Assembly: GCA_036257535.1 (NCBI GenBank) | Contig: DATAFJ010000089.1 | Coordinates: 24,551-88,550 of the forward strand | DNA from: DATAEE01 sp036257535 | GTDB taxonomy: Bacteria; Acidobacteriota; Vicinamibacteria; Vicinamibacterales; 2-12-FULL-66-21 | DNA length: 64,000 nt | Reading direction: 5' to 3' | Part shown: in pieces, positions 8,988 through 17,654 of the stretch | Layout of the letters: every line of letters begins with the position of its first letter | Numbering within the stretch: the stretch's first letter is position 1 | Position numbers and translations under genes: made by a program | The notes under the pieces: model-generated | The model's input: only the letters and a program-made list of their open reading frames with translations | What the model was told of the DNA's origin: nothing | Database searches by the model: none

Positions 8988-9482
8988 ATGACTGAACTGG
9001 ACGGGATCGTCGATCAGCTTCAACGCGAGTACGGCGGCGACGCGTGGTACGGCTCGTCGCTCAAGGACATCCTCAGGAACGTCACTGCCGGGCAGGCGGC
9101 GGCCCGTCCGGTCCCGCATGCACACTCGATCTGGGAGCTCGTGCTGCACATGACCGCCTGGAAGCGCGAGGTCGCCTCTCGGATGGAGGGCCGTCCGGCC
9201 GGCGAGCCGCCTGAAGGAGACTGGCCGGAAGCACCATCTGATGGCCAGGCGACCGAGGCGCGCTGGGCCGAGGCGCTCGAACGGCTTCAACAGGCGCAGA
9301 TCGCGCTGCTGAGCGCCGTCGGTCAGTTATCGCCCTCGCGGCTGCACGCGCCCGTCACCGATCCGCGCAACCGCGAACTTGGCACGGGCGCGACGCACTA
9401 CGTCACTTTGCATGGCGTCGCGCAGCATGACGTGTATCATGCTGGACAGATAGCCATCTTGAAGAAGGCGCTCGGCCTGTAG
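8988..9482 (+). CDS. DinB family protein (putative metal-dependent hydrolase)
   Basis: A 164-residue four-helix-bundle protein of the DinB/YfiT superfamily. The expected histidine positions are visible: HSIWELVLHMTAWKREV (about 47-63) and HDVYHAGQIAILKKAL near the C-terminus (about 147-162), typical metal ligands in this superfamily. The N-terminal ELDGIVDQLQREYGGDAW is usual for small acidobacterial and Bacillus DinB-like proteins. The reaction is unknown; relatives include thiol transferases. The gene ends 4 nt before the parE-like start, so the two are likely co-transcribed. Confidence 0.85.
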   Translation: MTELDGIVDQLQREYGGDAWYGSSLKDILRNVTAGQAAARPVPHAHSIWELVLHMTAWKREVASRMEGRPAGEPPEGDWPEAPSDGQATEARWAEALERLQQAQIALLSAVGQLSPSRLHAPVTDPRNRELGTGATHYVTLHGVAQHDVYHAGQIAILKKALGL

Positions 9483-9486
9483 CACC

Positions 9487-11397
9487 TTGAGCGATTACAC
9501 AGCGAAGCACATCACGGTCCTCGAAGGACTCGAGCCCGTCCGGAAGCGTCCGGGCATGTACATCGGCGGCGTCGGGTCCGCCGGTCTGCACCATCTGGTT
9601 TGGGAGATCCTCGACAACGCCGTCGACGAAGGGATGAACGGCCACGCGTCGAACGTCGCCGTGACGCTGCATGCCGACGGCGCGTCGGTCACCGTCACGG
9701 ACGACGGGCGTGGCATCCCGATCGACAAGCACATGCAGACGAAGAAGAGCGCCCTCGAGGTCATCTTCACGATGCTGCATGCCGGCGGGAAGTTCGAGCA
9801 AGGCATCTACAAGACCGCTGGCGGCCTCCACGGCGTCGGCGCCAGCGTCGTCAACGCCCTGTCGAAGGACCTGGTGGCCACCGTCAAGCGCGACGGCGCG
9901 CAGTACGAACAGCGGTTCAGGCAGGGCAAGCCGACAACAGCGGTGAAAAAGCTGGGCCCGGCGCGCGGTACGGGCACGACGGTGTACTTCAGGCCCGATC
10001 CGGCGATCTTCCCCAAGGTCGAGTTCGACCCGGCCGTCATCCGCGAGCGCCTCGAGACCGCGAGCTATCTGCACAAGGGCGTCAGGTTCGTCTTCGACGA
10101 CGAAACGTCGAAGAAGCGCGAAGCATTCGAGCACAGCGAAGGGCTGCTCGACTACCTGAAGAAGATCGTCAAGGAGCGGAACGCGGCGCCGGTGCACGAC
10201 GCGCCGTTCGCGCTCGAGAAGAGCGAGGCGGGCGGTGTCCGGCTCGATTTCGTGCTCCAGTGGACCCAGTCGACAGACGAGCACCTCCGCAGCTACGTGA
10301 ACGGGATTCCGACCGGTTCCGGCGGCACGCACGAGAATGGGTTCCGCGCCGGGCTGGGCAAGGCGATGCGGAACTTCATCGAGACGCACAATCTTTCGCC
10401 GAAGGGCGTCTCGATCACCGCGGAGGACATCCGTGAAGGACTCATCGGCGTGCTCAGCGTGTTCCTCCAGGATCCGCAGTTCCAGGGACAGACGAAAGAC
10501 CGCCTGAACAATCCCGAGATCACATCCGTGCTCGACTCGACCGTGCGCCCGGCCTTCGAGCACTGGCTGAACCACAATATCAGCGTTGCGGAATCAATCG
10601 TGGCGCGCATCATCCTCGCGGCGCGCGCGCGTGAAGCGAGCCGCGCGGCGCAGGCCGAGGTGACGCGTCGGGGCGCCACGACGGGTCGTCTGACGCTGCC
10701 CGGCAAGTTGAGCGACTGCACGTCTAGCGGCCGCGACGACAGCGAGATCTTCATCGTCGAGGGAGACTCGGCGGGCGGCTCGGCCAAGCAGGGGCGCGAC
10801 CGCTCGAAGCAGGCGATCCTGCCGCTTCGCGGCAAAGTGCTGAACGCCGAGAGCGCATCGATCGCGAAGGTCCTCGAGAACCGCGAGCTGTCGGATCTGG
10901 TTACGGCTCTCGGATGCGGCATCGGCAAGAACTGCGATGCGTCGAGGCTGCGATACGGAAGGGTCATCATCCTCGCCGACGCCGATTCCGACGGCCATCA
11001 CATCGCGACGCTGCTCCTGACGTTCATCTACCGGCACATGCCGCAGCTCATCACCAGCGGCAAAGTATTTCTCGCCCAGCCGCCCCTCTACCGGATCGAT
11101 ATCGGCAAGGAGACGTTCTGGGCGCTCGACGATCCTCACAAGGATCGTCTGCTGAAGCAGCACGGCAACGGCCGGGCGAACGCCGAGATCACGCGGTTCA
11201 AGGGGCTCGGCGAGATGATGCCGAAGGTGCTCTGGGAGACCACGCTCAACCCGCGAACGCGCCGGCTCCTGCGCGTCGCGATCGCCGACCACATCGTGAC
11301 CGATCGAGTCATCAACGAGCTGATGGGCAAGGACGCTTCGGCGCGGTTCAAGTTCATCATGGAGCGGGCCGAAGACGCCCAGGAGCTCGACGTGTAG
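9487..11397 (+). CDS. parE: Type IIA topoisomerase ATPase subunit (ParE/GyrB)
   Basis: A 636-residue ATP-dependent topoisomerase B subunit, close in length to E. coli ParE (630) and lacking the insert of long GyrB proteins. GHKL ATPase motifs: EILDNAVDEG, DDGRGIP and GGLHGVGASVVNALS (within residues 40-125). The transducer Gln-Thr-Lys loop is QTKDRLNNPE. TOPRIM motifs: EGDSAGGSAKQGRDR and DADSDGHHIATLLL. The start is TTG (9487), 4 nt after the dinB stop; the next Met is 21 residues in and would cut the ATPase domain. No parC/gyrA partner is in the window, so the choice between ParE and GyrB rests on length and the PLRGKVLNAE region. Confidence 0.88.
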   Translation: MSDYTAKHITVLEGLEPVRKRPGMYIGGVGSAGLHHLVWEILDNAVDEGMNGHASNVAVTLHADGASVTVTDDGRGIPIDKHMQTKKSALEVIFTMLHAGGKFEQGIYKTAGGLHGVGASVVNALSKDLVATVKRDGAQYEQRFRQGKPTTAVKKLGPARGTGTTVYFRPDPAIFPKVEFDPAVIRERLETASYLHKGVRFVFDDETSKKREAFEHSEGLLDYLKKIVKERNAAPVHDAPFALEKSEAGGVRLDFVLQWTQSTDEHLRSYVNGIPTGSGGTHENGFRAGLGKAMRNFIETHNLSPKGVSITAEDIREGLIGVLSVFLQDPQFQGQTKDRLNNPEITSVLDSTVRPAFEHWLNHNISVAESIVARIILAARAREASRAAQAEVTRRGATTGRLTLPGKLSDCTSSGRDDSEIFIVEGDSAGGSAKQGRDRSKQAILPLRGKVLNAESASIAKVLENRELSDLVTALGCGIGKNCDASRLRYGRVIILADADSDGHHIATLLLTFIYRHMPQLITSGKVFLAQPPLYRIDIGKETFWALDDPHKDRLLKQHGNGRANAEITRFKGLGEMMPKVLWETTLNPRTRRLLRVAIADHIVTDRVINELMGKDASARFKFIMERAEDAQELDV

Positions 11398-11789
11398 TGA
11401 CTGCCAGCGGCTGGCTGATGCTTCTCAGCCGCATTCTCCTCGTCTACGAACCTCTCGTCCTGGCTCTCTCGCTGTCCACACTTCTGCCGATGATTGCGAT
11501 CCGCGGGCCGCTCGTGATCGCGGCTGTCGTGGTGCGCATCCTCGTTGCCGGCCTCAGCGTAGCCGCCGGTCTCGCGCTGCGGGATCTGCGTCCGCATGGC
11601 CGCACCCTCGCGACGGCGGCGCTGCTATCGAGCGGCGCAATGGGCCTGATCCTCTTGAACACACGGATCCTGCCTTCGAACCGGGTGCCGTCGGACGATC
11701 TGCTTTATTCGGCTGTGCTCGTCGCGCACCACGGCGCGTGGCTCTTGTACCTGTGGCGATCGTCCCGCGTGCGCGGGCTGTTTAAGTAG
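11397..11789 (+). CDS. Small integral membrane protein, unknown function
   Basis: I do not recognise this 130-residue protein. It has about four hydrophobic segments: LLSRILLVYEPLVLALSL, LVIAAVVVRILVAGLSVAAG, TAALLSSGAMGLILL and LYSAVLVAHHGAWLLYLW. The GTG start shares its first base with the last base of the topoisomerase stop (TAGTG), suggesting translational coupling; ATG 11418 is an alternative. The 3' end overlaps the convergent quinone reductase gene by 8 bp. Confidence 0.65.
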   Translation: MTASGWLMLLSRILLVYEPLVLALSLSTLLPMIAIRGPLVIAAVVVRILVAGLSVAAGLALRDLRPHGRTLATAALLSSGAMGLILLNTRILPSNRVPSDDLLYSAVLVAHHGAWLLYLWRSSRVRGLFK

Positions 11790-12762
11790 TAAGTACGATC
11801 TTTCCGATGTGATCGCCGCGCTCGAGCGCGCGGTGCGCGTCGGCCGCGCGCGTGAGAGGAAACGTCGCGTGGATCACCGGCTTCACCAGGCCGCGGCTGA
11901 GCAGCGGCCACACGCGTGCCTCCAGCGCCTTCGCGATCGCGCCCTTCTCTTCGACAGTGCGCGGGCGGAGCAGCGAGCCGGTGATGGTGAGTCGGCGCTG
12001 AAGCACAGTCGCGAGATTGATCTGTGCTTTGGCGCCACTCATCAGGCCAATCTGGACGAGACGCCCCCCAAGCGCGAGCGCATTGAGATTCCGCTCGAAG
12101 TAGTCGCTGCCGACGATGTCGAGGATCACGTCCGCGCCACGCCCGCCGGTGACGTCACGAACCGTCTCGACGAAGTCCTGTTCCTTGTAGTTCACCGTGG
12201 CGTTCGCGCCCAGGCGGAGACATGCGTCGCCCTTTTCCTCGCTGCCCACCGTCGCGATCACGCGGGCGCCGAACGCCCGGCCGAGCTGAATCGCCGTCGT
12301 GCCGATCCCGCTCGCGCCGCCGTGCACGAGCATCCACTCGCCCTGCTTGAGCCCTCCGCGCTCGAAGATGTTGGTCCACACCGTAAAGTACGTCTCCGGC
12401 ACGGCGGCCGCCTCGACGAGCGTGAGGCCTTCGGGAATCGGCAGCGCCTGCGGCGCGGGGACGACGCAGTACTCGGCGTAGCCGCCGCCGGCGACCAGCG
12501 CGCAGATCTGCTGACCTGATTCGATCGATGAGCCGCTGAGCGGACCGGAATCGACGACCGTTCCGGCAACTTCAAGGCCGGGAATGTCAGGCGCGCCCGG
12601 CGGCGGAGGATATTTTCCCTGCCTTTGTGCCAAGTCGGGGCGATTGACACCCGCGGCCGCGACTTGTACCAGAAGCTCGCCCGGCCCTGGTTTTGGGACC
12701 GGCCTCGACACGGGCCGCAGCACGTCAGGATCCCCGGGCCGCTCGATCTCTATGGCGGTCAT
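11782..12762 (-). CDS. NAD(P)H quinone oxidoreductase, MDR superfamily (PIG3-like)
   Basis: A zinc-independent medium-chain dehydrogenase/reductase of 326 residues that probably reduces quinones with NADPH. The N-terminal GroES-like half has GPGELLVQVAAAGVNRPDL and YPPPPGAPDIPGLEVAG, characteristic of the PIG3-type quinone reductases. The Rossmann half has HGGASGIGTTAIQLGRAFGA, with the AXXGXXG-like nucleotide motif, and VILDIVGSDYFERNL. I chose ATG 12762 (MTAIEIERPG fits the family). GTG 12768 would make a GTGA overlap with the upstream DUF885 stop. The two genes probably form an operon. Confidence 0.9.
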   Translation of the reverse strand: MTAIEIERPGDPDVLRPVSRPVPKPGPGELLVQVAAAGVNRPDLAQRQGKYPPPPGAPDIPGLEVAGTVVDSGPLSGSSIESGQQICALVAGGGYAEYCVVPAPQALPIPEGLTLVEAAAVPETYFTVWTNIFERGGLKQGEWMLVHGGASGIGTTAIQLGRAFGARVIATVGSEEKGDACLRLGANATVNYKEQDFVETVRDVTGGRGADVILDIVGSDYFERNLNALALGGRLVQIGLMSGAKAQINLATVLQRRLTITGSLLRPRTVEEKGAIAKALEARVWPLLSRGLVKPVIHATFPLTRAADAHRALERGDHIGKIVLTT

Positions 12763-12764
12763 GG

Positions 12765-14042
12765 TCACAGGCCGGACGGCAGCCGCGGTGATGAGAGGAG
12801 CGCCGCGAATTCCTGCCAGCGCTTCGCCGGCTGATCCGCCGTTCCGCCGCGGTCCTCGATGTACTGGCGAACGAGATCTTCGCCGAGGTTGTAGTTGATG
12901 ACATAGCTTCGATACTGGTCGATGAAGCGGACGCGCTGTTCTGCACGCGCGCGCGTCATCAATCCGTAGCGCTCCAGCCAGCCTGCCGCCTGCGGCGCGG
13001 TGAACTCTCCATTCAGGTACCGGCGCGCGGCTTCGTTGACGGCATAGGAGAGCCGCTCGGCGAGTTGGTAGGCCTCGAAATATGCCTCGGCTTTCGTCGG
13101 GTCCAGGCCGGCGAGCGGGAAAAGCCGATCGCGCTCGAACGCGAGCCGGTCACGTCCCGGGAAGGCGACGTCGATACCGAAGTTGGCCGTGCCCTCCGCG
13201 ATGAGCGATTGCGGCGAGAACAAGGCGTAGACGGAGAACTCCACCCAGCCGCGATCTTTGACGAGGTGCTTCTCGAGCAACGCGTTGTAGACGTGATGCC
13301 CCGGATAGCCCTCATGACACGCGAGGTCTATCGCTCGATCGACGTAGACTGGCAGGTCGGTGTTGACCTGGATCACGCTGCGAAAGCTTCCCTTGTACCA
13401 GTTATAGGCGCTCCAGGTTTTTCCCTCCACGTACTCGATCGTGAACTCTTCGTCCGGCGGCAGCGGAATGTGCTTCTTCGTGCGGACGCGGCACTCCGCG
13501 ATGGCCGCGGTGAAGACGGCGTCCAGCTTGTCACCCGGAATGACGAATGCGCTTCGGAACTTGTCGTAGCGCTCGGCGAGCGGTCCCGGTCCGGGAAAGC
13601 GGCGGTCGAGATCGGCGACGAGCTTCGCGAAATACGATTCGGTGTGGACCGGCGCGGTCGCGTCGTACAACCCGCGCGATTCCTCGTCGAAGCTGAGGCG
13701 TTTGCCCCGGAGCATGGTGAGCCGAACGTCGAGCGCCGCGAGCTGACGATCCAGGTAGTCGTGCCGGAGCCGCTCCATCTCGCCCGTGGGTTTCGTCACC
13801 GCCGCGAGCGCCGAGCGCACGTCGCGCGTCCGGCGCTCGATCTCTTCGGGCGGCGCCTTCGCCTGTTCGGCGGCTGCGCGCCACTCCGGCGGGCCGTAGT
13901 AAGCATCGACATAGTCGGGATCGTGCTGCCCGAGAGCGAGCACGAGCTGCACGTATTGCCGGGCGATCTCGTCCTGCTTCGAACTCGTGTCTGGCGGAAT
14001 CGTCATTGTAAGAACCGAGAGAACGGCGGCTGAAAATCTCAT
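12765..14042 (-). CDS. DUF885-type putative secreted metallopeptidase
   Basis: A 425-residue protein with a short hydrophobic N-terminus (MRFSAAVLSVLTM) that may be a signal peptide. The metal-binding core LACHEGYPGHHVYNALL (about residues 241-257) and the downstream AEGTANFGIDVAF (about 280-292) match the HExxxGHH plus EG(W/T)A arrangement of DUF885 proteins, thought to be zinc peptidases related to carboxypeptidases. The start is set at ATG 14042; upstream in-frame sequence runs into the divergent propeller gene. Only 17 bp separate the two start codons, so their promoters must interleave. The substrate is unknown. Confidence 0.82.
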   Translation of the reverse strand: MRFSAAVLSVLTMTIPPDTSSKQDEIARQYVQLVLALGQHDPDYVDAYYGPPEWRAAAEQAKAPPEEIERRTRDVRSALAAVTKPTGEMERLRHDYLDRQLAALDVRLTMLRGKRLSFDEESRGLYDATAPVHTESYFAKLVADLDRRFPGPGPLAERYDKFRSAFVIPGDKLDAVFTAAIAECRVRTKKHIPLPPDEEFTIEYVEGKTWSAYNWYKGSFRSVIQVNTDLPVYVDRAIDLACHEGYPGHHVYNALLEKHLVKDRGWVEFSVYALFSPQSLIAEGTANFGIDVAFPGRDRLAFERDRLFPLAGLDPTKAEAYFEAYQLAERLSYAVNEAARRYLNGEFTAPQAAGWLERYGLMTRARAEQRVRFIDQYRSYVINYNLGEDLVRQYIEDRGGTADQPAKRWQEFAALLSSPRLPSGL

Positions 14043-14047
14043 CGATA

Positions 14048-14053
14048 TATGAT
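14048..14053 (+). promoter_or_regulatory. -10 box for leaderless TolB-like gene
   Basis: TATGAT ends exactly 6 nt before the ATG at 14060, with no room for a ribosome site. The spacing predicts transcription starting at or next to the start codon. The box lies inside the 17-bp gap between divergent genes. Confidence 0.6.
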
Positions 14054-14059
14054 CCCCCG

Positions 14060-15100
14060 ATGAACGTGAAGGGAGCAACGCTCGCCGCGGCGCTTGCAGT
14101 ATCGTCGATGATACGGGGCGGCGAGCCCTCCTCGGCGCTTTTTCAGCCGGAAGCCCGGCTGAGTCAGATCCGACAGCTTTCGAGCGGCGGAGAGAACGCC
14201 GAGGCCTACTTTTCGCCGGATGGCCGCCGGTTGATCTTTCAGACGACGCCGGGCGGCGGCGGCTGCGACCAGATCTACACAATCAACGTCGATGGATCGG
14301 CGCGGACACGCGTCAGCACGGGCAAGGGCCGGACGACGTGCGGGTACTTCTATCCGGACGGCGAGACGATCCTGTTCGCGTCCACGCATGGAGCCTCGCC
14401 GGAGTGCCCTCCCAGACCCGGGTACGAGCGCGGATACGTCTGGCCCGTCTATCCGTCGTATGAAATCTATCGGGCGCGTGCCGATGGCAGCGAGCTCGTC
14501 CCGCTGACGAAGGCGGACGGGTACGACGCGGAAGCGACTATCGCGCCTGACGGGCGGATCGCGTTCACCAGTACGCGCGACGGCGACATGGAGATCTACA
14601 CGATGAACGCCGACGGTTCGGACGTCCGGCGGCTCACGCAACGACCGGGGCCGGACGGAGGGCCGTTCTTCTCGTTCGACGGCAAGCAGATCGCCTTTCG
14701 CGGCCGGGAGCTCGCCGCGGGACCCGAGCGCGACGACTACGTCGCGCTGCTCAAGGAGGGTCTCTGGCGACCCACCCAGCTCGAGATCTTCGTCATGGAC
14801 CGCGACGGCCGGAACGTTCGCCAGGTCACGCGGCTCGGCGGCGCGAACTTCGCGCCGTCATGGCATCCGGATGGACGCCGCATCATCTTCTCGTCCAACC
14901 ATCACAACCCGAAGGGCCGCAACTTCGACCTGTTCCTCGTCAACCTCGACGGGACGGGCCTCGAGCAGGTGACGTTCAATCCGACGTTCGATGGCTTTCC
15001 GATGTTTTCTCCCGACGGGAAGCGCCTCGCGTTCTCGTCGAATCGCGACGCGAAGACCCAGGGAGAGACGAACATTTTTATCGCGGACTGGAAGAACTGA
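14060..15100 (+). CDS. TolB-like beta-propeller (PD40) protein, secreted
   Basis: A 346-residue exported protein with PD40/WD40-type beta-propeller repeats. A weak signal peptide (MNVKGATLAAALAVSSMI) is followed by repeated SPDG-type blades: YFSPDGRRLIFQT, YFYPDGETILFAS, IAPDGRIAFTSTRDGDMEI, WHPDGRRIIFSSNHHN and MFSPDGKRLAFSSNRD. The pattern is like TolB and the propeller of S9 peptidases, but no hydrolase domain follows. Likely role: periplasmic protein or glycan interaction. The TATGAT 6 nt before the ATG suggests a leaderless mRNA. Confidence 0.85.
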   Translation: MNVKGATLAAALAVSSMIRGGEPSSALFQPEARLSQIRQLSSGGENAEAYFSPDGRRLIFQTTPGGGGCDQIYTINVDGSARTRVSTGKGRTTCGYFYPDGETILFASTHGASPECPPRPGYERGYVWPVYPSYEIYRARADGSELVPLTKADGYDAEATIAPDGRIAFTSTRDGDMEIYTMNADGSDVRRLTQRPGPDGGPFFSFDGKQIAFRGRELAAGPERDDYVALLKEGLWRPTQLEIFVMDRDGRNVRQVTRLGGANFAPSWHPDGRRIIFSSNHHNPKGRNFDLFLVNLDGTGLEQVTFNPTFDGFPMFSPDGKRLAFSSNRDAKTQGETNIFIADWKN

Positions 15101-15116
15101 CGCTACCACTTGACAG

Positions 15117-15278
15117 TCACCGCCCGGCGCGCTGGCGTCCTCTTTTCTTCGATCGATTCCTCGGCCCTGCGGCGCGCGAGAACTCCTGCTTCTGGCGTTC
15201 CTGGATGATGTTCTCGCCCTGCCGCTCCCGTCCCGCGACCTTGTAGTGATCGGGGTTGACGTTGATCTTTCTGCTCAT
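15117..15278 (-). CDS. Small basic protein (53 aa), conserved-looking, unknown function
   Basis: A short gene of 53 codons plus stop. The protein starts MSRKINVNPDHYKVAGRERQ, continues GENIIQERQKQEFSRAAG, and ends in a strongly basic tail rich in Lys, Arg and Gln. A GAGGGA ribosome site lies about 5 nt before the ATG (minus strand, about 15284-15289), good evidence that it is translated. It follows the eRF1-like gene by 17 bp on the same strand. The VNPDHYKVAGRER motif looks like a small protein family I have seen in other bacteria, but I cannot name it. A ribosome or RNA association is only a guess from its charge and neighbour. Confidence 0.7.
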   Translation of the reverse strand: MSRKINVNPDHYKVAGRERQGENIIQERQKQEFSRAAGPRNRSKKRGRQRAGR

Positions 15279-15295
15279 TGATCCCTCGTGTTGTT

Positions 15296-16399
15296 TCAGC
15301 GGGGCTCGACCATGTACCGAAGAGTGGCGCCGACGCCGCCGACTGGCTCGAGGAGGGCCGGATCTTCGATGAAAGTAACCGCGGCATCCGTCTGGCGCGC
15401 CTTCGCGACGAGATCGTCGGCGCGCAGCACCTGGTCGATCCCGTCGGCGCCCGTTCCTTCCGGCTGAACCAGCGCCGCGCTCACGATGAGCTCGTCGACC
15501 TGACCGTTCTCGAGCGCGCGCCGCGCGGGCTCCGGTCCAACGACCGCGAGGCCGCCGGCCCGGTAGGCTCCGATGACGGCGTCGACCTTTTCCTTGTCGG
15601 TCTCCGCATCCTTGCGCCAGAGCGCCTCGAGCGTCTTCTCCAGCACTTCATGTTCCGGCGCCTTGGTCTCGAGCCGGAACGCATCGACCAGACGTCCCCG
15701 CAAGAACGTCGAGAGGCGATCCTCGATGAGAGGCAGCGACACCTCGTTGCCCGTTACGATGACCAGAGGAATATCCTCGGCGCGGACGATCCGCTCGAGC
15801 GCCTCCACGGCTTCCTGCACGTGCGTCTTCTGCAGGTTCGCCGTGCGCCGTTGAAACCGCGCCTGCGACCAGCCGCCCATGTCGTGGCTTCGCGTCTTCT
15901 GCCCCGTCACCTCGTCGACCCTCTCCGTCGTCCCCGTCGCGAAGACGAAAACCCGCGCGCGGTTCGTGTCCGAGACGAGCGCCGCGTAGCGCGGGTAGCG
16001 TGCATCAAGGCGCGCGAGCGGATAGAGGTGCGGCCTGTCGCTCACGAACAGCATGTGCCGATCGATTGGCGCCGCGACCTGAACAGGCTCGAACAGGCCG
16101 GCGCCCGAGCAGGCGAAGATCGCCGCGCCGTTGGCAGACGGGCGAAGCTCCGTGTCGAGCCACTTCTGAATACGGTCGAGGTCTTGCCTCAGGCTTTCGC
16201 GGCCCGCTGCATCATCCACGTACAACTCGGCGCGCTCGCCCAGCTCAGAGCGTGTGAAGGCTTGATGGTGATCGCGTCCGCGATCGTCGGGCTGCGTGTT
16301 CAAGTACAGGCTTACGAACGGAAACTGCCCAGGATCCAGCCGCGCCAGGCGGTCGATCAAGGCTGAGAGGTCGGTCGCATTTTCCATGCGACGATCCAT
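15296..16399 (-). CDS. eRF1-like protein of the bacterial/archaeal baeRF group
   Basis: A 367-residue protein resembling bacterial relatives of release factor eRF1 and Vms1. The central domain has the family-type catalytic loop region HDMGGWSQARFQRRTAN (about residues 174-190), equivalent to the GGQ loop of eRF1. Before it is a sensor-like segment with LVSDTNRARVFVFATG, and after it the HVQEAVEALERI helix. The C-terminal third has GLAVVGPEPARRALENGQVD and DELIVSAAL, as in the L7Ae-like domain of these proteins. Possible role: peptidyl-tRNA cleavage on stalled ribosomes, inferred from the family. ATG 16387 is an alternative start. It is followed closely by the 53-residue gene. Confidence 0.75.
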   Translation of the reverse strand: MDRRMENATDLSALIDRLARLDPGQFPFVSLYLNTQPDDRGRDHHQAFTRSELGERAELYVDDAAGRESLRQDLDRIQKWLDTELRPSANGAAIFACSGAGLFEPVQVAAPIDRHMLFVSDRPHLYPLARLDARYPRYAALVSDTNRARVFVFATGTTERVDEVTGQKTRSHDMGGWSQARFQRRTANLQKTHVQEAVEALERIVRAEDIPLVIVTGNEVSLPLIEDRLSTFLRGRLVDAFRLETKAPEHEVLEKTLEALWRKDAETDKEKVDAVIGAYRAGGLAVVGPEPARRALENGQVDELIVSAALVQPEGTGADGIDQVLRADDLVAKARQTDAAVTFIEDPALLEPVGGVGATLRYMVEPR

Positions 16400-16424
16400 C
16401 GCAATTCCCGTACCCCGCCGCCGA

Positions 16425-17654
16425 CTAACTCAGAATTCGTCCGAACCCGAAGAGGTGGTCGTGCCGGTCCGGCTCGTTGGCGTAGTGGCGGAGAAAAAGG
16501 CGCGCGGCCAGCCAGGAAAACGCGAGGCCGTCGCGCCCCAGCGCGTAGGCGAAGAGGTGGCGCGGGAAGTTGCGGTGGGGGCCGAGATAGGGCAGCCCGT
16601 CCACGGACTGGATCGTGGTCGCGTCCCAGCCGTGGGTCGGCTGGAGACCCGAAATCGCCGGATAGAGAAGCGACAGCTCGTACATCAACTGGCCCGTTCG
16701 CTGGATGATCGCCTTGTCGCGCGCGCGGCCCTTGAGCTCAGGCTGATCGCCGCCGCCGAACAGGACTCGATCGTCGCGCATCCATCTGAGCGCATGCGCG
16801 GGCTGTTCGGTGTCGCGCAGCATCGCGCTCCGCCGGCCAACTTCGCGGCGCACGGCAGCGGGCATCGTTTCAGTCAGCACGGCGTACGAGCTGATGCGCC
16901 GCATGTGGCGCCTGAGCGCGCGCAGGTCGTTCGTCGGATAGCCGGTCGCGAGCACCACACGATCTGCCGTGATTGTGCCGCCGGCCGTGCGGACCTCGAC
17001 CCCCTTTCGGCCTGCGCGAACCCGCAAGGCTTCGGAACGCTCGTAGATGACGGCGCCGCGCCCTTCGGCCGCTCGAATCAGGCCGAGACACGCGCGATAC
17101 GGATCGATCTGGCCGTTGCCATGAGCCTTGATTCCGCCGACGCCGTCGATCGCGGTCTCGCGCCGCAGCGCCGCGGCGCTCAGCCAGGCCGCTTCGACGC
17201 CAGCCTCCTTGCGAGCCTGGAGCTCGCGCTTCAGCCGCCGCTCGTCCTCTTTCATCCTCGCGAACGTGATTGAATCGACCGTCGTCAGCTCCGCTCCGAC
17301 GCCGAGGCGGCGCAGTGCCGCGGCGAAGTCGAGCGCCGCGCGCCGTGCTCCCTGCCAGAGCGCACGCGCCGCACGACGTCCGTAGATCGACGCGACCTGA
17401 TGAAAATCGACATCGAGCTCCTGCCGCAGAACGCCCAGCCCGCCTGCGGTGCCGTCGCCCTGTCCCACGCGCTCTGCCTCGACGAGGATCACGGGCACGC
17501 CGGCCATCGCGAATGTGTACGCGGCGCAGCAGCCGGTCAGTCCTCCGCCGACGATCGCGATCGATGTGTTTGTCGTGCCGCGGTAGCGCGGCCAGGACGG
17601 GCGTCGCGAGTCGGGGAATCGATCGAGCCAGTAAGAAACCGGACGCGTTTTCAT
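16425..17654 (-). CDS. FAD-dependent amino acid/amine oxidoreductase (DAO family)
   Basis: A 409-residue flavoprotein of the DAO fold. The N-terminal dinucleotide-binding motif is IAIVGGGLTGCCAAYTFA (about 32-49) followed by VPVILVEAERVGQGD. Later are GHGNGQIDPYRACLGL-like substrate/FAD-domain sequence (KAHGNGQIDPYRACLGLI), VVLATGYPTNDLRALRRHM and the C-terminal FAD-contact region FAYALGRDGLAFSWLAARL. The N-terminal SYWLDRFPDSRRPSWPRYRG resembles gamma-glutamylputrescine oxidase-like enzymes; the substrate is not determined. Its ATG overlaps the stop of the M55 peptidase (ATGA), so the two are co-translated. Confidence 0.87.
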   Translation of the reverse strand: MKTRPVSYWLDRFPDSRRPSWPRYRGTTNTSIAIVGGGLTGCCAAYTFAMAGVPVILVEAERVGQGDGTAGGLGVLRQELDVDFHQVASIYGRRAARALWQGARRAALDFAAALRRLGVGAELTTVDSITFARMKEDERRLKRELQARKEAGVEAAWLSAAALRRETAIDGVGGIKAHGNGQIDPYRACLGLIRAAEGRGAVIYERSEALRVRAGRKGVEVRTAGGTITADRVVLATGYPTNDLRALRRHMRRISSYAVLTETMPAAVRREVGRRSAMLRDTEQPAHALRWMRDDRVLFGGGDQPELKGRARDKAIIQRTGQLMYELSLLYPAISGLQPTHGWDATTIQSVDGLPYLGPHRNFPRHLFAYALGRDGLAFSWLAARLFLRHYANEPDRHDHLFGFGRILS

